Assembly (NCBI RefSeq): GCF_029504575.1
Contig: NZ_JAQFII010000001.1
Span: 5,959,001-6,023,000, forward strand
Direction of reading: 5' to 3'
DNA: 64,000 nt
From: Streptomyces sp. SPB162
GTDB taxonomy: Bacteria; Actinomycetota; Actinomycetes; Streptomycetales; Streptomycetaceae
Both the position numbers and the translations under genes were made by a program. Shown here in pieces: positions 42,271-50,942 of the stretch; positions within the stretch are counted from its first letter, which is position 1, and each line of letters begins with the position of its first letter. The notes beneath the pieces were generated by a model that was given only the letters and a program-made list of their open reading frames with translations, was not told the origin of the DNA and did no database searches.

Positions 42271-43962
42271 ATGCAGTCCTCTCCCCTCCCGCGCCGAAAG
42301 CCGGCCCGCACCGCCGAACGCGCACTGGCTACCCTCGGCACCCTCACCTTGGTGAGTGCCGCTGCCCTCGCCGGCCTCACACCGGGCGTCAGTTCCGCCT
42401 CCAGCCACCGGGAGGCGCCGCTGATCGCGGGCGACCCGAAGGCCGACAACACTGACGTCTACGCCTTCACCAGCCCGGACGACCCGGACACCGTGACGAT
42501 GGTGGCGAACTGGATCCCGTTCGAGGAACCCAACGGCGGCCCGAACTTCTACCCCTTCGCCAACGACGCCCGCTACAACATCAAGATCGACAGCGACGGC
42601 GACGGCAACGCGGACACCACCTACACCTGGAAGTTCAGCGACCACATCCGTGACGACGCGAATCAGTTCCTCTACAACACCGGTGTGGTGCGGAACCTGG
42701 ACGACCCGACGCTGAACTTCCGTCAGACCTACGACCTGACGGAAACCGACGCACACGGCGCCACCAAGACGCTCCTCAAGGACGCCCCCGCGGCACCTTC
42801 GAACGTCGGCAGGGCCTCGATGCCCGACTACGCCTCGCTGCGCAAACAGGCCACCGTCGCGCTGCCGGACGGCGGCCAGACCTACGCCGGCCAGGCGTCC
42901 GACCCGTTCTTCCTCGACCTGCGGGTCTTCGACCTCCTCTACGGAGGGGACCTGAAGGAGTCCGGCCACAACACCCTGGCCGGCTACAACGTCAACACCA
43001 TCGCCATCAAGGTCCCCAAGAAGGACCTGGCACTGCACGGTGACGCGACCCGCAACCCGGTGATCGGCGTGTGGTCCACCACCGACCGCCAGGGCGCCAC
43101 AGTCACCGAACACGCCTCCAAGGGCGGCGAAGGCAAGAACGGCAGTGGCCCGAGCGACGGCAAGGGCGCGCGAGGACCGGTCCAGGACGGCATGCCGAAG
43201 CCCGACAAGGACGGCGAGACCGGCTGGCACCAGGTCTCCCGACTGGGCAATCCACTGGTCAACGAGGTGGTCGTCCCGCTGAAGTACAAGGACGCCTTCA
43301 ACACGCTCAACCCCTCCCAGGACCACACCGTGCAGCCGGTCGTGGACAAGGTCCTCGACCCGATCGTTCCCAAGCTCATCCAGGGCATCTACGGCATCCC
43401 CGCGCCCGCCACCCCGCGCAAGGACCTCGCCGAGATCTTCCTCACTGGCGTGTGCAAAACCTGCGGGCCGATCAAGGCAGACCTCAACTCGCAGCTCCTC
43501 AACGCCGACGTCGACAAGGACAAGTTCACTCCGGCCGAGGAACTGCGGCTGAACATGTCCGTGCCGGTGACCGCCAACCCGAACCGTCTCGGCGTCCTCG
43601 GCGCCGACCTGGGTGGCTTCCCCAACGGCCGGCGGCTCAACGACGACGTCGTCGACATCGAGCTGCAGGCACTCGAAGGCGCCGCACAGACCGGCAAGAT
43701 CGTGCCGGCCCTCGCCGCGGGTGACGCCGTCGACACCCCCTACCGCCAGCCCGGTGCGACCTTCCCCTACGTCGCACTGCCCAACACCGCAGCGGTCAAC
43801 CAGGCCGACTCCCTGCAGCCCGACGGCGGGATCGGTGCGGGCTTCGGCGGCACCGCCTTCCAGGGCATCCCGATCCTGCCGGTGTCCGCCGCGGCCGGCG
43901 GCATGCTGCTGGCCTGCGCCGGTGGCCTGGCAGTGCGCCGGCGGCGCACCGACCGGGCGTGA
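42271..43962 (+). CDS. DUF4331 secreted protein with sorting-signal-like C-terminus, copy A
   Basis: A 563-residue exported protein. Signal peptide at the N-terminus, cleaved about at GVSSASSHREAPLI; the mature start SSHREAPLIAGDPKADNTD is the family hallmark. A calcium-loop-like DSDGDGNADTT lies near residue 110. A Gly/Lys-rich insert (about residues 287-310) is missing in copy B. The last 32 residues are GIPILPVSAAAGG, a hydrophobic run, then RRRR: a motif-hydrophobic-basic layout like a cell-wall sorting signal, with LPVSA in place of LPxTG. The stop overlaps the sortase gene by four bases. The biochemical role of DUF4331 is unknown; it is presumably displayed at the surface. Confidence 0.88.
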   Translation: MQSSPLPRRKPARTAERALATLGTLTLVSAAALAGLTPGVSSASSHREAPLIAGDPKADNTDVYAFTSPDDPDTVTMVANWIPFEEPNGGPNFYPFANDARYNIKIDSDGDGNADTTYTWKFSDHIRDDANQFLYNTGVVRNLDDPTLNFRQTYDLTETDAHGATKTLLKDAPAAPSNVGRASMPDYASLRKQATVALPDGGQTYAGQASDPFFLDLRVFDLLYGGDLKESGHNTLAGYNVNTIAIKVPKKDLALHGDATRNPVIGVWSTTDRQGATVTEHASKGGEGKNGSGPSDGKGARGPVQDGMPKPDKDGETGWHQVSRLGNPLVNEVVVPLKYKDAFNTLNPSQDHTVQPVVDKVLDPIVPKLIQGIYGIPAPATPRKDLAEIFLTGVCKTCGPIKADLNSQLLNADVDKDKFTPAEELRLNMSVPVTANPNRLGVLGADLGGFPNGRRLNDDVVDIELQALEGAAQTGKIVPALAAGDAVDTPYRQPGATFPYVALPNTAAVNQADSLQPDGGIGAGFGGTAFQGIPILPVSAAAGGMLLACAGGLAVRRRRTDRA

Positions 43963-44681
43963 GCACTCCCACCGTTGCCGGCCGCCCGCCCCCCGCACCG
44001 GGGGGCGGGCGGCCCACCCGCATCCGCCGGCTGCTCGGCGCGACCGCCGTCGCCGCCGGCATGGCACTGGCCGCAGGCGGCAGCACCGCGCTGCTGACCA
44101 CTTCCCTACACCGTCCCGTGCCGGTCAACGTCGGCACCTTGCCGACACCGCAGACGGCCACCGCAACCCTGCCCGCGCCGGCCACTCCAGCGGCCCGCCC
44201 GGTACGGATCAGCATCCCGGGCATCGGTGTCCACCACTCCCTGACCGGCCTGCGGGTCCAGCAGGACGGCCACCTGGCCGTACCGGACGACCCCGACCAG
44301 GTGGGCTGGTGGAGCGACGGACCGGTCCCCGGCGACCCCGGCGCCGCCGTCATCGTCGGCCACGTCGACTCCGCCACCGGCCCGGCCGCGTTCTACGGCC
44401 TGTCCTCACTACGGCCGGGCGACCCCGTTACCGTCGAACGCGCCGACCACTCCCAGGTCCGTTTCACCGTCCGGGCGCTACGCGAGTATCCCAAGGACGC
44501 GATACCCGACGGCCAGGTCTACGCAACCAGCGGCCCGCCGGCTCTGCGGCTGATCACCTGTGGCGGCGACTACGACAGTCAGCTGGGCAGCTACCGCGAC
44601 AATCTCGTCGTCTATGCCACCCAGAGCACCACCGGGCCGGTTCACTCAACGATTCCCGCCCCTCCCCACCCGCAGCAGTGA
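43959..44681 (+). CDS. class F-type sortase
   Basis: A 240-residue membrane-anchored transpeptidase. An N-terminal TM (LLGATAVAAGMALAAGGSTALL) is followed by a Pro/Thr linker and the sortase barrel. The catalytic triad is visible: H135 in IVGHVDS, C201 in LITCGGDYD, R213 in GSYRDNLVVYA. The short C-terminal and GHVDS/TCGG sequences fit class F (actinobacterial housekeeping-type) sortases. Its GTG start overlaps the DUF4331-A stop, and that protein ends in a sorting-signal-like tail, so it is probably a dedicated enzyme-substrate pair. Copy B of the module has no sortase. Confidence 0.9.
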   Translation: MSTPTVAGRPPPAPGGGRPTRIRRLLGATAVAAGMALAAGGSTALLTTSLHRPVPVNVGTLPTPQTATATLPAPATPAARPVRISIPGIGVHHSLTGLRVQQDGHLAVPDDPDQVGWWSDGPVPGDPGAAVIVGHVDSATGPAAFYGLSSLRPGDPVTVERADHSQVRFTVRALREYPKDAIPDGQVYATSGPPALRLITCGGDYDSQLGSYRDNLVVYATQSTTGPVHSTIPAPPHPQQ

Positions 44682-44694
44682 ACCGGAGTGCGCC

Positions 44695-46062
44695 GTGAGC
44701 GAGCACGACCCCCAACCCCCCACCCACCGGCGCCCCGCGCACCAACGGCTACGGTGGGCTGCCCTCGCGACGGTCCTGGGCGTCGGGTTCTTCCTCGCCG
44801 GCGGACTCGGCCTGGCCCCCTGGCCCGCCTCCTCCACCGGCCACGGCACGTCCTCACCCGCCGACGCCGATCACCCGGACGCCGACCCACTCACCGCACA
44901 CATCACCGGACTCCAGGCCCACCTACGGCACAACCCCGAAGACACCACCGCCCTGGCCACCCTCGGGCTCGACTACGTCCAACAAGCAAAGACCACAGCC
45001 GACCCCACGTACTACCCCAAGGCCGAAGCGGTCCTCCAGCGTTCGCTCACCCTGGACACGACGGACAACTTCACGGCGATGGGCGGCATGGCCGCCCTGG
45101 AAGCCGGACGCCACCACTTCAACCAGGCACTGGACTGGGCCCGACGAGCCATCGCCGTGAACCCGTACAACTCCTCGCTGTACGGCACACTCGCCGACGC
45201 CTACACCCAACTCGGTCGCTACGCCGAGGCCGCCGACGCGGTGCAGCAGATGGTCGACCTGCGACCCGGCGCCCCCTCGCTGTCCCGCGCCTCCTACATC
45301 GCGGAACTGCGGGGCGACACCGCCACCGCCCGCACCGACATGCAGCGAGCCCTCAACGACGCCGCCGGACCGGCCGATAAGGAATTCGCCCACTACTACC
45401 TGAGCGAACTCGCCTTCAACAGCGGTGACCCAACCACCGGGCTCCGCGAGGCCGAGGTGGGTCTACGTGCCGCCCCCGCCTCCACCTCGCTGCTCCAGGC
45501 AAAGGCCCGAGCCGAAGCGGCGCTGGGCCGCGGCACCGCCGCGATCGCCGATCTGACCCGCGCGGTCCAGCGCGTCCCGCAACCCGAGCACATCCTCCAA
45601 CTGGGCGAGACCCACCAGTCCCTCGGACGCACCCGGGAAGCCGACCAGCAGTACGAGATCTTCCGCGCGGAACAAAAGCTCTTCGCCGCCAACGGTGTCA
45701 CCCTCGACTCCGACGCCGCACTCTTCGAAGCCGACCACGGCGACCCCGCCCGAGCCGTGACCATCGCCCGGCAGGGCCTCGCCAGCCGCCCCTTCCTCGA
45801 CAGCCATGACGCCCTCGCCTGGGCCCTGCACACCAACGGCCAGGACAGCGAAGCCCTCACCGAAGCCGACCACGCCCTCGCACAAGGAACCCGCAGCGCA
45901 CTGTTCCACTACCACCGCGCGATGATCCAGCAATCTCTCGGCAACCCCACCGCCGCCCGGACCGACCTCACCACGGCCCTCGCCATCAACCCCCACTTCA
46001 ACCCCTTGCAAGCACCCCTCGCCCACCAAGCTCTGGCTGCGTTGACGAAATCGTCCTCGTAA
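44695..46062 (+). CDS. TPR protein with N-terminal membrane anchor, copy A
   Basis: A 455-residue protein: a short cytoplasmic N-terminus, one TM (LATVLGVGFFLAGGLGLAPW), then tandem tetratricopeptide-like helices to the end (e.g. SLYGTLADAYTQLGRYAEAADAV and HILQLGETHQSLGRTREADQ). The helices should be extracytoplasmic. It is paralogous to the 55867-57180 protein, sharing YPKAEAVLQRSLTL, HYYLSELAFN and the EQKLFAANGV segment. GTG 44695 is chosen for GGAG six bases upstream. It lies 13 bases after the sortase gene in one operon. TPRs usually scaffold partner proteins, so it may assemble DUF4331, transporter and lipoprotein. Confidence 0.87.
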   Translation: MSEHDPQPPTHRRPAHQRLRWAALATVLGVGFFLAGGLGLAPWPASSTGHGTSSPADADHPDADPLTAHITGLQAHLRHNPEDTTALATLGLDYVQQAKTTADPTYYPKAEAVLQRSLTLDTTDNFTAMGGMAALEAGRHHFNQALDWARRAIAVNPYNSSLYGTLADAYTQLGRYAEAADAVQQMVDLRPGAPSLSRASYIAELRGDTATARTDMQRALNDAAGPADKEFAHYYLSELAFNSGDPTTGLREAEVGLRAAPASTSLLQAKARAEAALGRGTAAIADLTRAVQRVPQPEHILQLGETHQSLGRTREADQQYEIFRAEQKLFAANGVTLDSDAALFEADHGDPARAVTIARQGLASRPFLDSHDALAWALHTNGQDSEALTEADHALAQGTRSALFHYHRAMIQQSLGNPTAARTDLTTALAINPHFNPLQAPLAHQALAALTKSSS

Positions 46063-46599
46063 TCTGAGTCGGTACAGCGAACAGGGCCTGCGACAGCCTG
46101 ACCGGACTGTCCGACCCGGCGAGCCGGCTTCGCGCAGACGCGCCCGGTACATCGCCCACTGCGCAGGCCAGGATGCTGGGGCAGGGAGGTATTCGGGCCG
46201 TTGCACAGGCCGCGGTGCTGAGTGAGACAAAGGTGCCCAGGGCGTGTTCGAGGTTGAGGCCGGACCGGGCGCGGCCCCAGGTCGAGATCCGCGACCCGCT
46301 TGCGTCCCCCTGCTTGGCCGCCCCACCCGGCCAAGCGGCCCCTCCCCGCTGGCACTGGTCGAGCCGGACGAGTGGGAAGATCCGGTACCGGACTCACCAT
46401 CACCGTCCGCCACCTGCCTCCCGGCACATCGAAGTGCGATGGCTCCTTGCAGCGACGAAGCCGCGCAGGGCAAGTACAGCTTCCGCGTGGACCGCGGTCA
46501 TGACGGTGGTCTCGACGCCGAGCGTCTCCAGCGGGCACGGCGTGACATGGTGAAGCAAGCTTGCTCGTGAACCGGTCCGGACGATGAGGGAGCCTGATC
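46063..46599. other. 537-bp intergenic region with a transposase scar
   Basis: It holds the ISAzo13-type fragment at 46384-46434 and otherwise only short frames. A 3' frame ending 46570 (GKYSFRVDRGHDGG) has coding-like composition but no identity. The promoter of the monooxygenase should be near its 3' end. Confidence 0.5.
46384..46434 (+). pseudogene. fragment of an ISAzo13-type transposase
   Basis: SGTGLTITVRHLPPGTSK is the highly conserved segment near the C-terminus of these transposases (usually TGLTITVxHxPPGTSKWNKIEH). After TSK the frame diverges (C-D-G instead of W-N-K). Nothing else of the element is recognisable. Confidence 0.6.
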
Positions 46600-48270
46600 A
46601 TGGCCGATGTCGACGTACTCGTGGTGGGCGCCGGCCCAGTGGGCTTGACGGCGGCGGCTGAGCTGCGGCGACACGGCGTGGACTGCCGCATCGTCGATCG
46701 GCTGGCCGTCCCGGAACCCTACGCCAAGGGCATCGGCATCGTGCCTCGCACGCTGGAGGTGTGGGACGCCATGGGCTTGGTCCGTAGAGCCCTGGACAAG
46801 GCGGTGCCACACCTGGGCCAACTGGTCTACATCGACGGCAAACCTCGCCCCCGCGTCGAGCTGACTCTGGGGCCCGAGGCCCCCTACCCCTTCGCCACAC
46901 TGCCCCAGTACGAGACCGAGCGTCTCCTCACCGAGCACCTCGCGGGCTTTGGCACGGAAGTGGAGCGGGCGACCGAGCTCCGCTCGCTGGAGACGCGCCC
47001 AGAGGAAATTGAAGCCGTTCTCGCGCATCCCGGCGGCCGGATCGAGCGACTGCGAGCCCGCTACGTCGTTGGCTGCGACGGCGCGCACAGCCTCGTCCGC
47101 AAAGCGGCCGGGCTGACCTTCGAAGGCAATGCCTCCCCAGAGCAGTACCTGATCGGCGACGTCGAGGTCGACTGGGAACTGCCCCCCGGCTACAGCATGC
47201 GAGCCGTGCACCTGGACGCGAACGGCGAGGTGGACGACATGCTCGTCTGCATTCCGATGCCAGGCGTTCGGCGGTACTGGCTGTCGATGTTCCGCCCCCG
47301 CGTCCACGCGGAGGGCGACGAGGCGTCGAGCACACCGGACGCGCCCAAGCCCGAACGGGGAGAGGGTCAGGGACCGGACCTCGACCAGATCCAGGCCGTG
47401 CTCGACCGCCTGTCCCCGGAGGTGACGACCGCCTCCACCCTGCGCTGGTCCTCCACCTTCCGGACCAGCCACCGCCTGGTCGACCGATACCGGAACGAGC
47501 GCCTGTTCGTAGCCGGCGACGCCGCGCACATCCACCCGCCAATCGGCGGGCAGGGCCTGAACACCGGCGTGCAGGACGCCTACAACCTCGCCTGGAAACT
47601 CGCCCTGGCCGTCCGCGGCCTGGCCACGGACGACCTGCTCGACAGCTATCACGCCGAACGTCACCCGGTCGCCCAGGAAGTGGTCGAGCGCACAGTCCGT
47701 CACGCCCGCAACGTCCGCCATGCCGGCTCCGGCCGCCTCAACAACGGCGCAGACGCCGAGATGATGCTGCAGCGACAGGCCCAGCTGCTGGTCGCCTATC
47801 CGCACAGCCCCCTCACCCAGCCGCAGGTGAACGGCACATCTGATGCCGGCCCTGCCCCCGGCGACCGGGCACCTGACTGCCGCGGCCTGCTGAGCGAACT
47901 CGCCACCTACCCGCGACGGCTCTTCGACCTGCTGCGTACCCCGCGACACGTGCTGATGCTGTTCGCGGGCCCGGAGCACGCATCGGGCGATGGCGCCGCC
48001 CGACTCGAAGCCTGCGCCGCCCAGGCTCATCGCGCCGCCCACGGCCTGCTCGACGCCTACCTGATCACCGCCGCGGAGGTACCGCAGGACGCCCGACCGG
48101 TCGGGCTGCGCCCCCCACGAGTGCACGACTCGGCGGGCGAGTTCCAGAGCACCTACGCGCCACGCGACGGTGAAGCCATCCTGATCCGCCCGGACGGCTA
48201 CCTCTCCGGACGCTTTCACCCCGCCGTACCGGAACGACTGACGGCACATCTGCGTCGAACCTTCGCCTAG
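46600..48270 (+). CDS. FAD-dependent aromatic monooxygenase (PHBH/MhpA-like)
   Basis: A 556-residue class A flavin hydroxylase. The three family motifs are present: VVGAGPVGLTAAAEL (FAD ADP-site, ~7-21), YVVGCDGAHSLVRKAAG (DG motif, ~residue 165), and LFVAGDAAHIHPPIGGQG with D307. A thioredoxin-like C-terminal domain (~residues 420-556) is typical of phenol hydroxylase/MhpA-like proteins. It would hydroxylate a phenolic or polyketide substrate with NAD(P)H. GAGGGA lies eight bases before the ATG. No associated catabolic genes adjoin it, so its link to the metal module is only positional. Confidence 0.9.
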   Translation: MADVDVLVVGAGPVGLTAAAELRRHGVDCRIVDRLAVPEPYAKGIGIVPRTLEVWDAMGLVRRALDKAVPHLGQLVYIDGKPRPRVELTLGPEAPYPFATLPQYETERLLTEHLAGFGTEVERATELRSLETRPEEIEAVLAHPGGRIERLRARYVVGCDGAHSLVRKAAGLTFEGNASPEQYLIGDVEVDWELPPGYSMRAVHLDANGEVDDMLVCIPMPGVRRYWLSMFRPRVHAEGDEASSTPDAPKPERGEGQGPDLDQIQAVLDRLSPEVTTASTLRWSSTFRTSHRLVDRYRNERLFVAGDAAHIHPPIGGQGLNTGVQDAYNLAWKLALAVRGLATDDLLDSYHAERHPVAQEVVERTVRHARNVRHAGSGRLNNGADAEMMLQRQAQLLVAYPHSPLTQPQVNGTSDAGPAPGDRAPDCRGLLSELATYPRRLFDLLRTPRHVLMLFAGPEHASGDGAARLEACAAQAHRAAHGLLDAYLITAAEVPQDARPVGLRPPRVHDSAGEFQSTYAPRDGEAILIRPDGYLSGRFHPAVPERLTAHLRRTFA

Positions 48271-48338
48271 CTCCCACAGCAGAGGGAGGACCCTCACATA
48301 ATCTGGCAGGTCTACCTGTTGCGCGGTCCGTTCGCCGT

Positions 48339-48779
48339 CTACTTCGGTGCGCTGATTCGCCGGGTGTGACGCGTCATCAGGAGTGCGGTGGTGGTGATGA
48401 TGGCGAGGATTTGGGCGGTGGCACTGAGTTTCTTGTCGCTGGACCAGATGGGTTCGTACATGTCGGGGAGCGGGCCGAGGGCCCCGACGTCGACGTAGCG
48501 GTACAGCAGAATCGCGGCGAGTCCGCCTGCCGCGACGAGCCAGCCGAGGGCGTCACCCAGCGGCCGGCGCCAGGCGACGATCAGTAGGGCTGCCAGGGAC
48601 GCCAGGCCCGCTTCGACGCGGAACAGGGCGCCCTGGCTGATCGTAGTGCCGACCGCGTCGTACTGATCGGCGAGCTTGGCGTGGATGTAGGCGTCGATGA
48701 CCAGGCCCGCTGCGGCGGCGACCCGGCATACCCAGCCAGCGATGCGGAGAGCGTTGCCGGACGTGGTGGCAGATGCCAT
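48339..48779 (-). CDS. small four-TM membrane protein
   Basis: A 146-residue integral membrane protein with four predicted TM helices (about residues 15-32, 55-70, 78-95 and 120-137) and a conserved-looking first-helix pair VIDAYIHAKLADQYD, containing a membrane-proximal Asp/His that could bind a metal. The third loop has DVGALGPLPDMYEPIW. I do not recognise a family with confidence; DoxX-like or DUF membrane proteins near cupredoxins are similar in size. It is followed in the same direction by nothing, and lies 62 bases downstream of the cupredoxin gene, probably as one transcript. Confidence 0.75.
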   Translation of the reverse strand: MASATTSGNALRIAGWVCRVAAAAGLVIDAYIHAKLADQYDAVGTTISQGALFRVEAGLASLAALLIVAWRRPLGDALGWLVAAGGLAAILLYRYVDVGALGPLPDMYEPIWSSDKKLSATAQILAIITTTALLMTRHTRRISAPK

Positions 48780-48841
48780 GGTTCCGACTCCTTATATTCT
48801 GAGGCGATAGCCGGCCATACCCTGGTCCGGCCCGGGTCGCC

Positions 48842-49246
48842 TCAGCGGACGGTGAGGGTTCCCTTCATGTATTGGTGGATGCTGCAGATGTAGCTGTAGC
48901 TTCCGGCTGTTGCGGGGGCTTTGAACGTTGCGGATTTGCCGCCGGCGATCGTGCCGGTGTCGAACGCTTTGCCTTCGGCGTCTGTGGCTGTGTGCGGGGT
49001 CTTGTCCTCGTTGACTACCGTGACCACCGTGCCCGGAGCGACCGTCAGCGAGGCCGGACTGAACAAGAAGTCCTTGATGACGATGCGTGCCGCCCCGCTT
49101 GCTGTGGTTCCCGGCGGAGTTGAGGCCGGCGCCGTCGAGGAAGACGATCCGCTGCTACTGGAGCAGCCCGTCAGAGCGAGCAGCGCGCAGACGACGCTCG
49201 CGGCGCCCAGACGTCCTCGACGGGGTCGCACTCGGTTAGTGAACAT
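48842..49246 (-). CDS. plastocyanin-like cupredoxin lipoprotein
   Basis: A 134-residue single-domain cupredoxin. The signal ends in the lipobox LLALTGCSS (Cys ~28), followed by a Ser/Thr/Pro linker. The mature domain has IVIKDFLFSPASLTVAPGT, the first copper ligand in PHTATD, and the C-terminal ligand loop YICSIHQYMKG with Cys, His and Met. That is a complete type 1 copper site, so it should be a membrane-tethered electron carrier or copper-binding protein outside the cell. It lies between the ferritin-like genes and the small membrane protein gene, all reading left. Confidence 0.92.
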   Translation of the reverse strand: MFTNRVRPRRGRLGAASVVCALLALTGCSSSSGSSSSTAPASTPPGTTASGAARIVIKDFLFSPASLTVAPGTVVTVVNEDKTPHTATDAEGKAFDTGTIAGGKSATFKAPATAGSYSYICSIHQYMKGTLTVR

Positions 49247-49357
49247 CTATGGGACCCATCCATTTCGACAGGAGCACTCGACACAGGGGTAGCGATACCG
49301 GGAGGTGGTGCGCCCCGGACCTCGATGCGCAAGGGGTCCGGGGCGCACGACGGGACG

Positions 49358-50158
49358 TCAGACCGTCAGCAGGGTGGTGCTGGCGGCCTTGTCCACGGGC
49401 AGGAAGTCGTCCGGGACGGGGTACTGACCGAGCACGTAGTGCAGGATCGCGGCGTGCATCGCCTCGACGGGGGCGATGGTGGCCGCGGTGCTGATCCCGG
49501 CGGGGCTGGTGACGTTGTAGGTCGCGAACAGGTACGTCTGCGCGGCCTGGTCCTCCAGTTGCAGGGCCAGTTTGGCGACGGCGCCTACGTTGGCGGCCTT
49601 GCCGAGGGCGGCGGTGACGTCGGCCTGATTGGACAGCGGGACGTTGGTGATGGCGGGCTTGCCGGCACCGGTGAGGACCGCGTTCCAGGCTTTGGCGTGG
49701 TCGGCGTGCTGGGCCATCGCGGTGGTGACGAAGGTGGCCACCGCGGGGGGCACGGTGCCGAGCTTGCCGGCCTTGGCCGCAGCCAGGGTCGCCTGGTAGG
49801 CGCCGACGGCCTGGTTCTCCAGTGCGGTGGCCAGTGCGACGACCTTCAGGTCGCCCGTGTACTGGCCGCTGCCGGACGCGGAGCCCGAGGTGGATGGTGA
49901 GGCCGACGTGTCCGACTTCTTGTCGCTGCTGGAGCAGGCCGCCAGGGCCATGGCCGCCGCGACACCTCCGGCGCCGAGCAGGAAGCGGCGCCGCCCCAGG
50001 TTCGTTCGCTCCGCGGTCCGGATCTCTTCTGCCAGGTCGACGGCGCCAGCCCGCATCGCGGGCAGTGTCTCCCGATGGGCCTCGTCCATGTCCTGTGTCA
50101 GGCGGGTGAGTTGCTGCTCGCTGATCTGCAGTTCCCAGCCGTTGCGTGCTGTGGTCAC
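49358..50158 (-). CDS. ferritin-like domain protein with internal Tat/lipobox-like signal
   Basis: A 266-residue protein. An unusual ~54-residue hydrophilic N-terminus precedes GRRRFLLGAGG (residues 55-65), a twin-arginine-type motif, then a hydrophobic run and ALAACSSSD (Cys 75), a lipobox. The mature part is a four-helix ferritin-like domain with paired carboxylate/His positions in ATALENQAVGAYQATL, AQHADHAKAWNAVL, LEDQAAQTYLFAT and PVEAMHAAILHYV. The GTG start (50158) has AAGGAG upstream and is next to or overlapping the end of the upstream paralogue. Members of this group (PF13668-type) are exported and of unknown function; a di-metal site is likely. Confidence 0.85.
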   Translation of the reverse strand: MTTARNGWELQISEQQLTRLTQDMDEAHRETLPAMRAGAVDLAEEIRTAERTNLGRRRFLLGAGGVAAAMALAACSSSDKKSDTSASPSTSGSASGSGQYTGDLKVVALATALENQAVGAYQATLAAAKAGKLGTVPPAVATFVTTAMAQHADHAKAWNAVLTGAGKPAITNVPLSNQADVTAALGKAANVGAVAKLALQLEDQAAQTYLFATYNVTSPAGISTAATIAPVEAMHAAILHYVLGQYPVPDDFLPVDKAASTTLLTV

Positions 50159-50159
50159 T

Positions 50160-50942
50160 TCACGGCTCCTTCGGAGATCGGCGAGGCGTCCTTGGTCGGG
50201 TAGAAGGCGTCGGGAACCCGACGCTTCCGGCGGCGGCGGGCAGCTTGGCCGCGTCCGTGGGGATGGCGATGAGGTCGGGAAGGTTCCCGGCCAGCAGCGC
50301 CTGGACGGCCAGCAGGGTCGCACGGTGCTGGGCCTCGACCGGGGCGACCGAGGCGAAGAGCTTGCGCAGCTGCGCGTCGCTGACCTGGCTGACGTTCTTG
50401 GTGTACGTCTGAGCCGCGACGTCCTCCAGCGTGATCGCGAGCTTGACCACGTCGGCCGACGTCTTGATGGTGGGCAGGGCTTCCTTGACCACGGCCGCGT
50501 ACTTGGGGTCCGGGCCCGTCTGGGCCTTGCCGCCGGCCTGCGTGGCGGCCGCGTTGAACGCCTTGGCGTGCGCTTGGTGCTGGGTGGTGGTCTTGGCGAT
50601 GAACGCCGCGACCGTCTTGTTCCCGTTCTTGATGAACGACAGCCCCGCAGCGGTCTGGTAGACGCTGACGGCCAGGTTCTCCAGGGACGCCGCGGTCTGC
50701 AGCGCCATGATGTCGTCCGCGGTGGTTGCCGCTGCGGCCCGCACGGATGACAGCACTGCCGCTGTCCCCGCTACACCTGCGAGCGTCCCGGACCGCTGCC
50801 ACCAGCGACGCGACCGGGGCTCGGTGGCCTCCGCGAAGTCGCCCAGTGCAGTGTCGGTGATGCGCAGTGCGTCGCTGTTCAAGTCCTGTGACTGCTCGGT
50901 GAGCTCTTCCAGCAGCCGGGTGTCGATGCGCTCTACGCCCAT
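50160..50942 (-). CDS. ferritin-like domain protein, probably frameshifted in its last 20 residues
   Basis: A 260-residue paralogue of the downstream gene: a hydrophilic N-terminus, then EPRSRRWWQRSGTLAGVAG and a hydrophobic segment (~residues 47-70), then the ferritin-like helices with AASLENLAVSVYQTAAG, TTQHQAHAKAFNAAA, TLEDVAAQTYTKN and PVEAQHRATLLAV. After AGSVGFP the sequence becomes TPSTRPRTPRRSPKEP, an arginine/proline run unlike the family. One extra base at about 50212 would instead give DAFYPTKDASPISEGAVK and a stop overlapping the next GTG (GTGA), the expected ending. The helical core is unaffected. It is the first gene of the pair. Confidence 0.82.
   Translation of the reverse strand: MGVERIDTRLLEELTEQSQDLNSDALRITDTALGDFAEATEPRSRRWWQRSGTLAGVAGTAAVLSSVRAAAATTADDIMALQTAASLENLAVSVYQTAAGLSFIKNGNKTVAAFIAKTTTQHQAHAKAFNAAATQAGGKAQTGPDPKYAAVVKEALPTIKTSADVVKLAITLEDVAAQTYTKNVSQVSDAQLRKLFASVAPVEAQHRATLLAVQALLAGNLPDLIAIPTDAAKLPAAAGSVGFPTPSTRPRTPRRSPKEP

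Noticed and set aside
42271..43962. DUF4331-A as a typical LPxTG wall protein
   Set aside because: The tail has LPVSA rather than LPxTG, so I describe it only as sorting-signal-like.
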